DNA of 64,000 nt from Streptomyces albireticuli. Its GTDB lineage: Bacteria; Actinomycetota; Actinomycetes; Streptomycetales; Streptomycetaceae. Positions 26,745 to 35,753 of this stretch are shown here, piece after piece (positions within the stretch are counted from its first letter, which is position 1; the number at the start of each line of letters is the position of its first letter). The stretch is from the NCBI RefSeq assembly GCF_002192455.1, contig NZ_CP021744.1, forward strand, positions 3,564,001 through 3,628,000, written 5' to 3'. The notes under the pieces are model-generated. The model was not told the DNA's origin, did not search any database, and worked only from the letters and a program-made list of their open reading frames with translations. Position numbers and translations under genes: made by a program.

Positions 26745-29138
26745 TTAGGACACCACCGCCGGATCGGCGGGCCGCGGCGCCTGCTCCGCGTTCCCGTCGT
26801 CGCCGTCGACGGCGACGCCCCGGCGCTTGGAGACGTAGACCGCGCCGACGATGACGACGACGGCCAGGACCGCGACGCCGATCCGCAGCCCGTCGTTGGC
26901 GTCGTCGCCGTAGGAGAACTTGACGACCGCCGGCGCGATCAGGAGGGCGACCAGGTTCATCACCTTCAGCAGCGGGTTGATCGCGGGCCCGGCGGTGTCC
27001 TTGAACGGATCGCCGACCGTGTCGCCGATGACGGTCGCGGCGTGCGCCTCGCTGCCCTTGCCGCCGTGGTGCCCGTCCTCCACCAGCTTCTTGGCGTTGT
27101 CCCAGGCGCCACCGGAGTTGGCCAGGAAGACCGCCATCAGGGTGCCGCAGCCGATCGCGCCCGCCAGGTACGAGCCGAGGGCGCCGACGCCGAGCGAGAA
27201 GCCGACCGCGATCGGCGCCATGACCGCGAGCAGGCCGGGCGTGGCGAGTTCGCGCAGCGCGTCCTTGGTGCAGATGTCCACCACCCGCCCGTACTCCGGT
27301 TTTTCGGTGTAGTCCATGATCCCGGGGTGCTCGCGGAACTGCCGTCGCACCTCGTAGACCACCGCGCCCGCCGAGCGGGAGACGGCGTTGATCGCCAGGC
27401 CCGAGAAGAGGAAGACGACGGCCGCGCCGAGGATCAGCCCCACGAGGTTGTTGGGCTGCGAGATGTCCAGGCTGAGCCCCAGTTCCCCGGACTTGGCGTG
27501 TACGTCCCGCACGGCCGTGGCGATGGCGTCGCGGTACGAGCCGAACAGCGCCGCCGCGGCCAGCACGGCCGTGGCGATGGCTATGCCCTTGGTGATGGCC
27601 TTGGTGGTGTTGCCGACGGCGTCCAGGTCGGTGAGCACCTGGGCGCCCGCGCCCTGGACGTCGCCGGACATCTCGGCGATGCCCTGGGCGTTGTCGGAGA
27701 CCGGTCCGAAGGTGTCCATGGCGACGATGACGCCGACGGTGGTCAGCAGGCCCGTGCCGGCGAGGGCGACGGCGAAGAGCGCGAGCATGATCGAGGTGCC
27801 GCCGAGGAGGAACGCGCCGTAGACGCCGAGCGCGATCAGCACGGCGGAGTAGACCGCCGACTCCAGGCCGATGGAGATGCCGGCGAGGACGACGGTCGCG
27901 GGGCCGGTCAGGGAGGTCTTGCCGATGTCGCGCACCGGGCGCCGGTTGGTCTCCGTGAAGTAGCCGGTCAGCTGCTGGATGAGCGCGGCGAGCACGATGC
28001 CGATGGCCACCGCGACCAGCGCGAAGACCCGCGGGTCGCCGTCGTGGGCCCGGATGGCGTCGTCCCCGATGCCCTTCAATTCCGCGAAGCTGGACGGCAG
28101 GTAGACGAAGACCGCGGCGGCCACCAGGACCAGCGAGACGACGGCCGAGATGAAGAAGCCGCGGTTGATCGCGGTCATGCCGCTGCGGTCGGCGCGGCGG
28201 GGGGCGACGGCGAAGATGCCGATCATCGCCGTGAGGACCCCGATGGCCGGGACGAGCAGGGGGAAGGCCAGGCCCGCGTCGCCGAAGGCGGCCTTGCCGA
28301 GGATCAGCGCGGCGACCAGGGTCACCGCGTAGGACTCGAAGAGGTCGGCGGCCATGCCCGCGCAGTCGCCGACGTTGTCGCCCACGTTGTCGGCGATGGT
28401 GGCGGCGTTCCGCGGATCGTCCTCCGGGATGCCCTGCTCCACCTTGCCGACCAGGTCGGCGCCGACGTCGGCGGCCTTGGTGAAGATGCCGCCGCCGACC
28501 CTCATGAACATCGCGATCAGCGCCGCGCCGAGGCCGAAGCCCTCCAGCACCTTGGGCGCGTCGGCCGCGTAGACCAGCACCACGCAGGAGGCGCCCAGCA
28601 GGCCGAGGCCGACCGTGCACATCCCGACGACGCCACCCGTCCGAAACGCGATCTTCATGGCCTTGTGGGAGACGGCCGTCAGATCCTTCTCCGGCTCCCC
28701 CTCGACGGGCGTGGCCTCCCGCGCGGCCGCGGCGACCCGCACATTGCTGCGGACCGCGAGCCACATGCCGATATAGCCGGTGGCCGCCGAGAAGAGCGCG
28801 CCGATCAGGAAGAAGGCCGAACGCCCGGCACGCTGCGACCAGTTGTCCGCCGGCAACAGCATGAGCAGGAAGAACACCACCACGGCGAATACACCGAGGG
28901 TGCGCAACTGCCGGGCGAGATAGGCGTTCGCGCCTTCCTGCACCGCAGCGGCGATCTTTCGCATGCTGTCCGTGCCCTCCCGGGCCGCGAGCACCTGCCG
29001 GACGAGCACCACGGCGACGACGAGCGCCGCCAGCGCGACGGCTCCGATCACCATCACCAGGGTGCGATTGCCTTGAGTCAGCTCGGCTGCGAGATTCTGC
29101 GTGAAGTCCACCTGTCCAGGGGTAAAAGGCCCCGCCAT
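26745..29138 (-). CDS. hppA: K+-independent proton-pumping pyrophosphatase
   Basis: 797 residues from ATG 29138. About 16 hydrophobic helices are visible. The pyrophosphate-binding motifs are DVGADLVGKVE and DNVGDNVGDCAGMAADLF in the middle, with another acidic set (DNAKKLVEDG, GDTVGDPFKDTAGP) near the end. The position that decides potassium dependence reads GNTTKA; Lys there marks the K+-independent class. It couples hydrolysis of pyrophosphate to export of H+ (or synthesis in reverse). It has its own terminator and a long upstream gap, so it is probably monocistronic. Confidence 0.95.
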   Translation of the reverse strand: MAGPFTPGQVDFTQNLAAELTQGNRTLVMVIGAVALAALVVAVVLVRQVLAAREGTDSMRKIAAAVQEGANAYLARQLRTLGVFAVVVFFLLMLLPADNWSQRAGRSAFFLIGALFSAATGYIGMWLAVRSNVRVAAAAREATPVEGEPEKDLTAVSHKAMKIAFRTGGVVGMCTVGLGLLGASCVVLVYAADAPKVLEGFGLGAALIAMFMRVGGGIFTKAADVGADLVGKVEQGIPEDDPRNAATIADNVGDNVGDCAGMAADLFESYAVTLVAALILGKAAFGDAGLAFPLLVPAIGVLTAMIGIFAVAPRRADRSGMTAINRGFFISAVVSLVLVAAAVFVYLPSSFAELKGIGDDAIRAHDGDPRVFALVAVAIGIVLAALIQQLTGYFTETNRRPVRDIGKTSLTGPATVVLAGISIGLESAVYSAVLIALGVYGAFLLGGTSIMLALFAVALAGTGLLTTVGVIVAMDTFGPVSDNAQGIAEMSGDVQGAGAQVLTDLDAVGNTTKAITKGIAIATAVLAAAALFGSYRDAIATAVRDVHAKSGELGLSLDISQPNNLVGLILGAAVVFLFSGLAINAVSRSAGAVVYEVRRQFREHPGIMDYTEKPEYGRVVDICTKDALRELATPGLLAVMAPIAVGFSLGVGALGSYLAGAIGCGTLMAVFLANSGGAWDNAKKLVEDGHHGGKGSEAHAATVIGDTVGDPFKDTAGPAINPLLKVMNLVALLIAPAVVKFSYGDDANDGLRIGVAVLAVVVIVGAVYVSKRRGVAVDGDDGNAEQAPRPADPAVVS

Positions 29139-29545
29139 TCGTCCTCCTTGACGTTTGGCACATGGGCGCGCGACCGGACCGCGACCGCGGAACGGCCACC
29201 ACGCTCAGGCGTCCTGAGCTCAAGATGGACGGATTGTAGGGAGCATGGCGAGATCAAAACAGAGCACGGCAAAGGGAATGAGCCTGCGCGAGTGAAGATC
29301 GAGTGAATGATCCGCCCGATATCCGGCGGCAAAGGAAGATCCGAAAACGGAGATCACCGGGAGATCGCCCGGAGGCCGCCCGGGGTCTCCGAAGAAGATC
29401 GGAAATCGGCCGACGGCCCGTGCCCGCGGCCGATGACGCGCCGGTGAATTCGGCCAAGTGGAAAATCCGCGCGGGGCCGACCCCGGGCGGAGAAGAGTTA
29501 CGGAAAGTCGCGGGCGGCCCGCTACGGCATTCGACTGACGCCGGG
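29139..29545. other. Gene-free 407-base gap upstream of hppA
   Basis: Between the hppA start and the anti-sigma stop I see no supported gene. The stretch is poorer in G+C than its surroundings, and probably holds the hppA promoter and 5' leader. No convincing promoter boxes or riboswitch fold could be fixed by eye. Confidence 0.4.
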
Positions 29546-29992
29546 CTACGGAAGCGGGGCACCCGGGGTCGTCGGCCAGCTCATCCGGATCAGCCCACCG
29601 GTCTCGTCCGCCGTCACCTCGACGTCGTCGACAAGGCCGCTGATCACGGCGAGGCCCATGTCGTCCTCACCGTCGCCGCTGTCGTCCTGGACGGACCCGG
29701 GGTGGCGTACGGCACCGCTCGCGGCGGCCACGGGGGCGGGCCTGGGCGCGTCGTCCCCGACCTCGATGGAGAACTTCTTCTCGTCCTCGATCAGCACGAC
29801 CCGCACCGGGGCGGCCACGCCATGGCTGATGTGCAGGCCGACCGCGCGCGAGCACGCCTCACCGACGGCGAGCCGCAGCTCGTCCAGCACGGCCTCGTCG
29901 ACCCCGGCCCGGCGCGCCACCGCGGCCGCCACCAGCCGTGCCGTCCGGACATGCTCGGGAAGGGCACTGAAGAGCAGTTCGACGGTGGCCAT
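29546..29992 (-). CDS. Anti-sigma factor / HATPase kinase, partner of BldG
   Basis: 148 residues from ATG 29992 (MATVELLFSALPEHVRTARL, preceded by GAGGGGG); ATG 30010 is an alternative. The fold is the RsbW/SpoIIAB type of the GHKL ATPase family: N-box VDEAVLDELRLAVGEACSRAV, a weak G1 region (SGDGEDDMGLAVI) and a C-terminal strand. An acidic insert occupies the nucleotide lid. In S. coelicolor the gene after bldG encodes an anti-sigma factor that BldG antagonises; the position and fold here match. It probably binds a sigma factor of the stress or development group. Confidence 0.88.
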   Translation of the reverse strand: MATVELLFSALPEHVRTARLVAAAVARRAGVDEAVLDELRLAVGEACSRAVGLHISHGVAAPVRVVLIEDEKKFSIEVGDDAPRPAPVAAASGAVRHPGSVQDDSGDGEDDMGLAVISGLVDDVEVTADETGGLIRMSWPTTPGAPLP

Positions 29993-30057
29993 GCCATCCC
30001 CCTCGGTCATACGTGCCCTCTTCCCTCTTCTGGAAAAGGGCGAACTCGCGAGAGGGG

Positions 30058-30075
30058 CCGGGCTCACGAGCCCGG
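30058..30075 (-). terminator. Short hairpin between bldG and the anti-sigma gene
   Basis: Perfect 7-bp stem (30058-30064 with 30069-30075) and loop CACG, about 35 bases after the bldG stop. It is weaker than other terminators here, fitting partial termination. In S. coelicolor both bldG-only and bldG-orf3 transcripts are known. Confidence 0.5.
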
Positions 30076-30109
30076 TACCCCCCGCGTGGCAGTCTTCCGG
30101 CGGCGACCG

Positions 30110-30451
30110 TCAGTCGGTCGCCTGCACCGCGTCCTCGACCGAGGTGTGAATCGGGAACACCTTGGTGAGGCCGGTGATACGGAAGATCTTCAGAATGCGC
30201 TCCTGGTTGCAGACCAGGCGCAGCGAGCCCTCATGGGCTCGCACCCGCTTGAGGCCGCCGACCAGCACGCCGAGCCCGGTGGAGTCGAGGAAGTCGACGC
30301 CCTCCATGTCCACGACGAGGTGATAGCTGCCGTCGTTGACAAGCTCGACCAACTGCTCACGCAGCTTGGGCGCGGTGTACACATCAATCTCGCCACCGAC
30401 CCGGACAACCGTACGGTCGCCTACGGTCTCGGTCGACAGGGACAGGTCCAC
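30110..30451 (-). CDS. bldG: Anti-sigma factor antagonist BldG
   Basis: 113 residues from GTG 30451 with GGAGG just upstream; length and start agree with S. coelicolor BldG. It is a STAS domain of the SpoIIAA/RsbV class, beginning [16 protein letters not shown]. The phosphorylation site is the serine in [15 protein letters not shown]. When unphosphorylated it should bind its anti-sigma partner and free a sigma factor. It is needed for aerial hyphae and antibiotic production in S. coelicolor. The start is 54 bases from the divergent helicase gene, so both promoters share a very short region. Confidence 0.95.
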   Translation of the reverse strand: MDLSLSTETVGDRTVVRVGGEIDVYTAPKLREQLVELVNDGSYHLVVDMEGVDFLDSTGLGVLVGGLKRVRAHEGSLRLVCNQERILKIFRITGLTKVFPIHTSVEDAVQATD

Positions 30452-30505
30452 GGATCCTCCAGCACCTTGCATCGAGCGGTCGCCCCCCATGGATCGGCAG
30501 CCGCG

Positions 30506-32965
30506 ATGGCATTCAATCACTTACCAGCAGGCGTGCACGACGCCTTGGCGCCATTGTCCGTCACGCCAGTGACACACTCGGTGTCGATGGCCAACGATCA
30601 ACTCCCGCCGGAGGCGGGCGTACATCCCGCTCCCCGGACAGTCCTCGACCGACTGACCGCCGGGGTCGACCGGGCTGCACGCATCACTCATACGGAGCAC
30701 TTGCCCCCGCGCCCGGGACGTCATGCCCCCTGGCCTGAGAAGATCCGGCCGGAAGTGGTCGACGCCATCCGGACGGCCGGCATCGAGCGGCCCTGGGCCC
30801 ATCAGGCGCTCACGGCGGAGCACGCGCTGCGCGGCGAATCGGTCGTGGTGGCCACCGGCACCGCCTCCGGCAAGTCCCTCGCCTACCTCGCGCCGGTCCT
30901 GAGCGCCCTCCTGGACGGCTCCGAGGCGCCGAACGGCCGGGGGGCCACCGCGCTCTACATCGCCCCCACCAAGGCCCTGGCGGCCGACCAGCGGCGCGCC
31001 GTACGGGCCCTCGCCGCGCCCCTGGGCAAGGGCGTCCGCCCCGCCGTCTACGACGGCGACACCCCCGTGGAGGAGCGGGAGTGGGTGCGTCAGTACGCCA
31101 ATTACGCGCTCACCAATCCCGACATGCTCCACCGCTCGATCCTGCCCGCCCACCCCAGGTGGTCCTCCTTCCTGCGCGCCCTGCGCTACGTCGTCATCGA
31201 CGAGTGCCACACCTACCGCGGCGTCTTCGGCTCGCACGTCGCCCAGGTGCTGCGCCGGCTGCGCCGGATCTGCGCCCGCTACGGCGCCGACCCCGTCTTC
31301 CTCCTCGCCTCGGCGACCGCCTCCGACCCGGCCACCGCCGCCACCCGGCTGACCGGGGTGCCCGTCGTGGAGATCACCGAGGACTCCTCCCCGCGCGGCG
31401 AGCTGGTCTTCGCCCTCTGGGAACCGCCGCTCACCGAGCTCCACGGCGAGCGGGGCGCCCCCGTGCGCCGTACCGCCACCGCGGAGACCGCCGACCTCCT
31501 CACCGACCTGGCCGTCCAGGGCGTCCGCACGGTCGCCTTCGTCCGCTCACGGCGCGGCGCCGAGCTGGTGGCCCTGATCGCCCAGGAGCGCCTGGCAGCG
31601 GTGGACCGCTCCCTGCCCTCCCGGGTCGCGGCCTACCGGGGCGGCTACCTCCCCGAGGAGCGCCGTGCCATCGAGCGCGCCCTGCACTCCGGCGAGCTCC
31701 TCGGCCTCGCCGCCACCAGCGCCCTGGAGCTCGGCGTCGACGTCGCCGGCCTCGACGCCGTCCTCCTCTCCGGCTACCCGGGCACCCGCGCCTCCCTGTG
31801 GCAGCAGGCCGGCCGCGCCGGCCGTACGGGCCAAGGGGCCCTCGCCGTCCTCGTGGCCCGGGACGACCCGCTGGACACCTATCTCGTCCACCACCCCGAG
31901 GCCCTCTTCCGGCAGCCCGTCGAATCGACCGTCCTCGATCCCGACAACCCCTACGTCCTCGCCCCCCATCTGTGCGCCGCCGCGGCCGAGCTGCCGCTCA
32001 CCGAGGCCGATCTGTCGCTGTTCGGCCCCGAGACGCCCGGCCTGCTCACCCAGCTCGAAGGCCGCAAGCTGCTCCGCCGCCGGGCCGCCGCCTGGCACTG
32101 GACGCGCCGTGAGCGCGCCGTCGACCTCACCGACATCAGGGGCGAGGGCGGCCGCCCCGTCCAGGTCGTGGAGGAGGGCACGGGCCGGCTGCTGGGCACC
32201 GTGGACGCGAGCGCCGCCCACACCACCGTCCACGAAGGCGCGGTCCACCTCCACCAGGGCCGGACCTATCTCGTCCGCCACCTCGACCTGGAGGACTCCG
32301 TCGCCCTCGTCGAGCAGGCCGACCCGCCCTATTCGACGACCGCCCGCGACACGACGACCGTCTCCATCCTGGAGACCGGCGCCGAGGTCCCCTGGGGCGA
32401 CGCACGGCTGTGCTTCGGCTCCGTCGAGGTCACCAACCAGGTGGTCTCCTTCCTCCGCCGCCGGATCCTCACCGGCGAGGTCATGGGCGAGTCCAAGCTG
32501 GACCTGCCGCCCCGGACACTGCGCACCCGCGCCGTGTGGTGGACCGTCACCGAGGACCAACTCGACGACGCCCGGGTGGACCCCGAGGCCCTCGGGGGCG
32601 CCCTGCACGCCGCGGAGCACGCCTCGATCGGCATGCTGCCGCTCTTCGCCACGTGCGACCGCTGGGACATCGGCGGCGTCTCCATCCCCCTCCACCCCGA
32701 CACGCTCCTGCCGACCGTCTTCGTCTACGACGGCCACTCCGGCGGCGCCGGCTTCGCCGAGCGGGCCTTCCACACCGCCGCCCGCTGGCTCACCGCCACC
32801 CGGGAGGCGATCGCCGCCTGCGAGTGCGCATCCGGTTGCCCGTCGTGCGTGCAGTCCCCCAAGTGCGGCAACGGCAACGAACCGCTCGACAAGAAGGCCG
32901 CCGTCCGCCTCCTGACGACCCTCCTGGCCGGCGCCCCACCCGAGGAGCCGCCCGACGCCCCGTAG
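30506..32965 (+). CDS. DEAD/DEAH-box helicase with DUF1998 zinc domain (helicase/secretion neighbourhood)
   Basis: 819 residues from ATG 30506 (ATG 30588 is possible). Superfamily 2 motifs: Q-like [10 protein letters not shown], motif [10 protein letters not shown] about 116-124, motif II DECH about 231-234, motif III SAT (LLASATAS), and C-lobe motifs [15 protein letters not shown] and [11 protein letters not shown]. The C-terminus has the DUF1998 cysteines ([10 protein letters not shown], then KCGNGNEPL). This is the MrfA/YprA-type DNA repair helicase family. It regularly lies beside Tad secretion genes in actinobacteria, and the Tad operon here converges on it. Confidence 0.9.
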   Translation: MAFNHLPAGVHDALAPLSVTPVTHSVSMANDQLPPEAGVHPAPRTVLDRLTAGVDRAARITHTEHLPPRPGRHAPWPEKIRPEVVDAIRTAGIERPWAHQALTAEHALRGESVVVATGTASGKSLAYLAPVLSALLDGSEAPNGRGATALYIAPTKALAADQRRAVRALAAPLGKGVRPAVYDGDTPVEEREWVRQYANYALTNPDMLHRSILPAHPRWSSFLRALRYVVIDECHTYRGVFGSHVAQVLRRLRRICARYGADPVFLLASATASDPATAATRLTGVPVVEITEDSSPRGELVFALWEPPLTELHGERGAPVRRTATAETADLLTDLAVQGVRTVAFVRSRRGAELVALIAQERLAAVDRSLPSRVAAYRGGYLPEERRAIERALHSGELLGLAATSALELGVDVAGLDAVLLSGYPGTRASLWQQAGRAGRTGQGALAVLVARDDPLDTYLVHHPEALFRQPVESTVLDPDNPYVLAPHLCAAAAELPLTEADLSLFGPETPGLLTQLEGRKLLRRRAAAWHWTRRERAVDLTDIRGEGGRPVQVVEEGTGRLLGTVDASAAHTTVHEGAVHLHQGRTYLVRHLDLEDSVALVEQADPPYSTTARDTTTVSILETGAEVPWGDARLCFGSVEVTNQVVSFLRRRILTGEVMGESKLDLPPRTLRTRAVWWTVTEDQLDDARVDPEALGGALHAAEHASIGMLPLFATCDRWDIGGVSIPLHPDTLLPTVFVYDGHSGGAGFAERAFHTAARWLTATREAIAACECASGCPSCVQSPKCGNGNEPLDKKAAVRLLTTLLAGAPPEEPPDAP

Positions 32966-33000
32966 GCCGGGAACGCCCCCTGGACGACCCGTCAGCCCCC

Positions 33001-33112
33001 TCAGGGCCTCAGGGCCTCAGGGCCTCAGGGCCTCAGGGCCTCAGGGCCTCAGGGCCTCAGGGCCTCAGGGCCTCAGGGCCTCAGGGCCTCAGGGCCTCAG
33101 GGCCTCAGGGCC
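33001..33112 (+). repeat. Fourteen tandem copies of the octamer TCAGGGCC
   Basis: Exactly 14 perfect copies of an 8-bp unit with no interruption, starting 36 bases after the helicase stop. The last copy supplies the TGA stop (33105-33107) of the converging TadE/G-like gene. On the - strand the unit reads GGCCCTGA. Such arrays change length by slippage. Confidence 0.95.
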
Positions 33113-33467
33113 GGGCTTCCGGCGCCGGGAGCGCCGGGCCCGCCCGGGAGCGGGCGCGGACGGTGTACGGGCCCGCCCGCGCCGCCGCCGTGAGCTCGGC
33201 GAACTCCCCGCTGACGGCGCAGCTCACCACGCGCGCCCCTTGTGCCCCGGCCACCCGCCGGGCCAGGCCGCAGGCCACCTCCTCGCCCCGCAGGGCGTGG
33301 TCCGCGGCCGCCAGCACCGCGAGGTCCGCCGCCCCTCCGGCGCGGTGGCGGGCCACCACCGCCTGGCTCAGGGCCAGCAGCACCGCGAACACCGCGCAGA
33401 GCGCCGTCGCGGCCACCGCCACCCACACCGTCGCCACTCCCCCGTCACCCCACGGTCTCCTCCGCAA
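33105..33467 (-). CDS. TadE/TadG-like protein of the helicase/secretion locus (Rv3654c type)
   Basis: 120 residues if TTG 33467 is used; GTG 33437 would give a 110-residue product. There is one N-terminal membrane helix (VATVWVAVAATALCAVFAVL), then an Ala-rich extracellular part with two Cys (VACGL, VVSCAV) spaced for a disulfide. This is the helicase/secretion-neighbourhood TadE-like pattern. It overlaps the TadE gene by 23 bases. Its stop is supplied by the TCAGGGCC array, so changes in the array would not alter residues before it but could affect mRNA 3' structure. Probably a minor pilin. Confidence 0.75.
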   Translation of the reverse strand: MRRRPWGDGGVATVWVAVAATALCAVFAVLLALSQAVVARHRAGGAADLAVLAAADHALRGEEVACGLARRVAGAQGARVVSCAVSGEFAELTAAARAGPYTVRARSRAGPALPAPEARP

Positions 33468-33789
33468 GGGCCACCGCCTCTCCGGAGAGCCGTACGGTCA
33501 GCGGACCCGGCCCGGCCGACCGCACCACCACCTTCACCCGGACGAGGTCGCCTTCCCGCGACACCGAGATCCGGGCGCCTTCCGGCGCGGCCGCCCGGGC
33601 CGCGGCGACCGTGGCGGGCGCGGGGTCCGAACGGGCCGCCGCGCGGGCGCCCGCCCTCGCCGCGTCCACGCACTGGATCTGCGCGGCGGCGGCCACCAGC
33701 CCCCAGATCAGCCCCATGCCGAAGAGCATCAGCGTGGGCAGCACCACCGCGGCCTCCGCGGTGGCGTAGCCGCCGTCAGAAGGGCGCAT
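33445..33789 (-). CDS. tadE: TadE-like minor pilin
   Basis: 114 residues from ATG 33789. A short polar N-terminus with GGYATAEAA precedes a membrane helix (VVLPTLMLFGMGLIWGLVAAA), the classic TadE signature; the conserved Glu follows the Gly cleavage-like site. The extracellular remainder is Ala/Arg-rich with a beta-like end (ARISVSREGDLVRVKVVV). Its start overlaps the Flp-like pilin gene by 14 bases. Expected to be processed and built into, or to start, the Flp pilus. Confidence 0.85.
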   Translation of the reverse strand: MRPSDGGYATAEAAVVLPTLMLFGMGLIWGLVAAAAQIQCVDAARAGARAAARSDPAPATVAAARAAAPEGARISVSREGDLVRVKVVVRSAGPGPLTVRLSGEAVALAEETVG

Positions 33790-34015
33790 TGAGCGCCCTT
33801 CCGATCAGCGACTGGAGCGCGGCGCTGACGGCCCCGCTCGTGACCACCTTGTAGAGCACGGCCGCGAGCGCGCACGCCGCCAGCGTCCCGACGGCGTATT
33901 CGGCCGTCGTCATCCCGGCCTCACCGCTCACCCGTCGCCACGACCGCCGTCCGATCCGGCCCCTCGACCACCACCGCACGATCACCACTGCCTCCCCCGT
34001 CGACATCTCACGCAT
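33776..34015 (-). CDS. Flp-type major prepilin (DUF4244)
   Basis: 79 residues from ATG 34015 (ATG 34006 is also in frame). A basic leader ends SGEAG and is followed by MTTAEYAVGTLAACALAAVL, a single hydrophobic helix. Cleavage after the Gly would leave Met at +1 and Glu at +5, the type IV/Flp prepilin rule. The mature pilin is then only about 45 residues. It is the likely structural subunit of the Tad pilus. It begins two bases after the TadC stop. No TadV-type prepilin peptidase is visible in this locus. Confidence 0.8.
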   Translation of the reverse strand: MREMSTGEAVVIVRWWSRGRIGRRSWRRVSGEAGMTTAEYAVGTLAACALAAVLYKVVTSGAVSAALQSLIGRALNAPF

Positions 34016-34017
34016 CG

Positions 34018-34848
34018 TCAGTCCCCCTTCATCAGCGAACTCGCCAGCCCGATCACCACAGGCACCACACCGACCGTCAGGAACGCGGGCAGGAAGCACA
34101 GCCCGAGCGGGGCCGTGGCCAGGACACCCGCGCGCCGGGCCCGTATGCCCGCCGTCCTGGCGCGCTCGGTCCGCAGCCGGCCGGCGACCCTGGCCATCGG
34201 CTCCACCGCCGGGACGCCCGTCGCCTGGGCCCGCTCCAGACAACGCGCCAGCTCACGCGCGCCGGGGCCGGGGAGGCCTCCGATCCGGTTCCAGGCCGTG
34301 GCGGGGTCTCCACCGAGCCGTACCTCCGCCGCGGCCCGCGCGAGCCTCTCGCCCACCGGGCCGGCCATGGACGCCCCGACGGCTTCCGCGGCCTGCCCGG
34401 GTCCCGCCCCTGCGGCGAGACAGGCGGCCATGAGATCCGCGGCGAGCGGAAGTTGCTTCTCCGCTTCCTTCTCCTCCAGCCGCCGCTCCCCGCCGGAGCC
34501 ACCGCCGGCCTCGTCCACGGCACTCTTCCGACGGCACCAGCGCCACATGCCGTACGCGGCGGCGAGCCCTGTGGCGCACCCGGCGGCTCCACCGACGAGG
34601 ATGAACCCCGCGGCCCCCGCTCCCATGACGGACAATCGGTCCCGCACCGGAGGCAACCGGCCGCTCCAGGACCACATCTGACTGCCCGATCGACCGGCCC
34701 CGGCCGGTTCGGGCGACGGGAAGAGCGCGGCGACCCGACGGCGCGCGGCGCGCTTCCCACGGACTCCGCGCACGGCCGCCACCGCGGCCACGAGCACGAT
34801 GCCGAACGGAATCCCCATCCACAGGCTGTGGATAACTTTTTCGCTCAC
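34018..34848 (-). CDS. tadC: Tad platform protein TadC
   Basis: 276 residues from GTG 34848, 14 bases after the TadB stop. There is an N-terminal helix (WMGIPFGIVLVAAVAAV), a second at about 95-115, and a GspF/TadC domain with KQLPLAADLMAACLAAGAG and PGARELARCLERAQATG, then two C-terminal helices (VLATAPLGLCFLPAFL and VGVVPVVIGLASSL). With TadB it forms the inner-membrane platform that the ATPase drives. A TGTGGATAA sequence, the complement of a classical DnaA box, lies in codons 3-6. Confidence 0.85.
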   Translation of the reverse strand: MSEKVIHSLWMGIPFGIVLVAAVAAVRGVRGKRAARRRVAALFPSPEPAGAGRSGSQMWSWSGRLPPVRDRLSVMGAGAAGFILVGGAAGCATGLAAAYGMWRWCRRKSAVDEAGGGSGGERRLEEKEAEKQLPLAADLMAACLAAGAGPGQAAEAVGASMAGPVGERLARAAAEVRLGGDPATAWNRIGGLPGPGARELARCLERAQATGVPAVEPMARVAGRLRTERARTAGIRARRAGVLATAPLGLCFLPAFLTVGVVPVVIGLASSLMKGD

Positions 34849-34862
34849 ACCACCCCCGACGC

Positions 34863-35753
34863 TCACGCCTCTCCCCCTCCAGCCGCCCGCACGATCCGCC
34901 GCGTCCACACCAGACCGGCCCACTCCAGAAGCCCTCCGAGCACCAGACAGGCCAGACCAGGGCCCGTGTGCAGCAGCACCCTCAGGGGCTCGGCGCCCAG
35001 GGCGCCGCCCATCAGGAGCGCGAGCACGGGCAGGAGCGCCAGCATCGCCGCCGTCGACCGCGTGCCCGCCAATTGGGCGCGGAGCTCCTCCCGTTGGTCC
35101 CGCTCGGCACTCAGAGCCCCCGCGACCTTGTCGAGACCGGCCGCCAGGCCCGCGCCGCCGTCGACCGCGACCTGCCAGCAGGCGGCCACGCCCTGGAGCC
35201 CTTCGGCCCCCGGCCGTCGGCCCACCGACCGCAAGGCCTCCGGCACGTCCCCACCGAACCGCGCGGCGGCGGGGACCGCCGCCCACTCCGCCCCCAGCTC
35301 TCCGGCCGAGACCCCGGCCAGGGCCTCATGAGGCTGCCGCCCCGCCCGCAGTTCGCCCGCGACCTCCCCGCACAGCTCGATCACCGCCGCCTCCCACCGC
35401 TCACGCTCCCGCGCCGCGGACCGCGCGGAGAGTCCGCGCCGGACGAGCGGGACGGCCACGGCGGCGACGAGCAGCGGCAGGAACGACTCGCCCCACAGAG
35501 CCACCGCACAGCCGACCGGAAGGCACGCCAGCTCCCGCCGCTCCCGCGCCGAACTCCGCAGGCGGGCGCCCCACTCACCGGCCCACGCAGGCATCCAGGG
35601 CCCCGGAGGGCCGACGTCCCCACCGCCCGCGAAGAGCAGCCGGGCCCGCCGCACCTCCTGACCTGGGCGCGACAGCGACCAGGCCACCGCCGCGGCTCCC
35701 AGCACCACCGCACACGCCAGGGCGGCCTGCGGCACCGCCGCGACCCCCGTCAT
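34863..35753 (-). CDS. tadB: Tad platform protein TadB
   Basis: 296 residues from ATG 35753, overlapping the TadA stop (ATGA). It opens with a hydrophobic helix (ALACAVVLGAAAVAWSL), has a second pair around 75-110, and a GspF-like region IELCGEVAGELRAGRQPHEAL followed by DGGAGLAAGLDKVAGAL. Two C-terminal helices (AAMLALLPVLALLMGGALG and a final LVLGGLLEWAGLVW) complete the fold. It pairs with TadC to form the pilus assembly platform. Confidence 0.86.
   Translation of the reverse strand: MTGVAAVPQAALACAVVLGAAAVAWSLSRPGQEVRRARLLFAGGGDVGPPGPWMPAWAGEWGARLRSSARERRELACLPVGCAVALWGESFLPLLVAAVAVPLVRRGLSARSAARERERWEAAVIELCGEVAGELRAGRQPHEALAGVSAGELGAEWAAVPAAARFGGDVPEALRSVGRRPGAEGLQGVAACWQVAVDGGAGLAAGLDKVAGALSAERDQREELRAQLAGTRSTAAMLALLPVLALLMGGALGAEPLRVLLHTGPGLACLVLGGLLEWAGLVWTRRIVRAAGGGEA

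Noticed and set aside
33001..33112. Repeat array considered as CRISPR
   Set aside because: Units are 8 bp and head to tail with no spacers, and there are no cas genes near.
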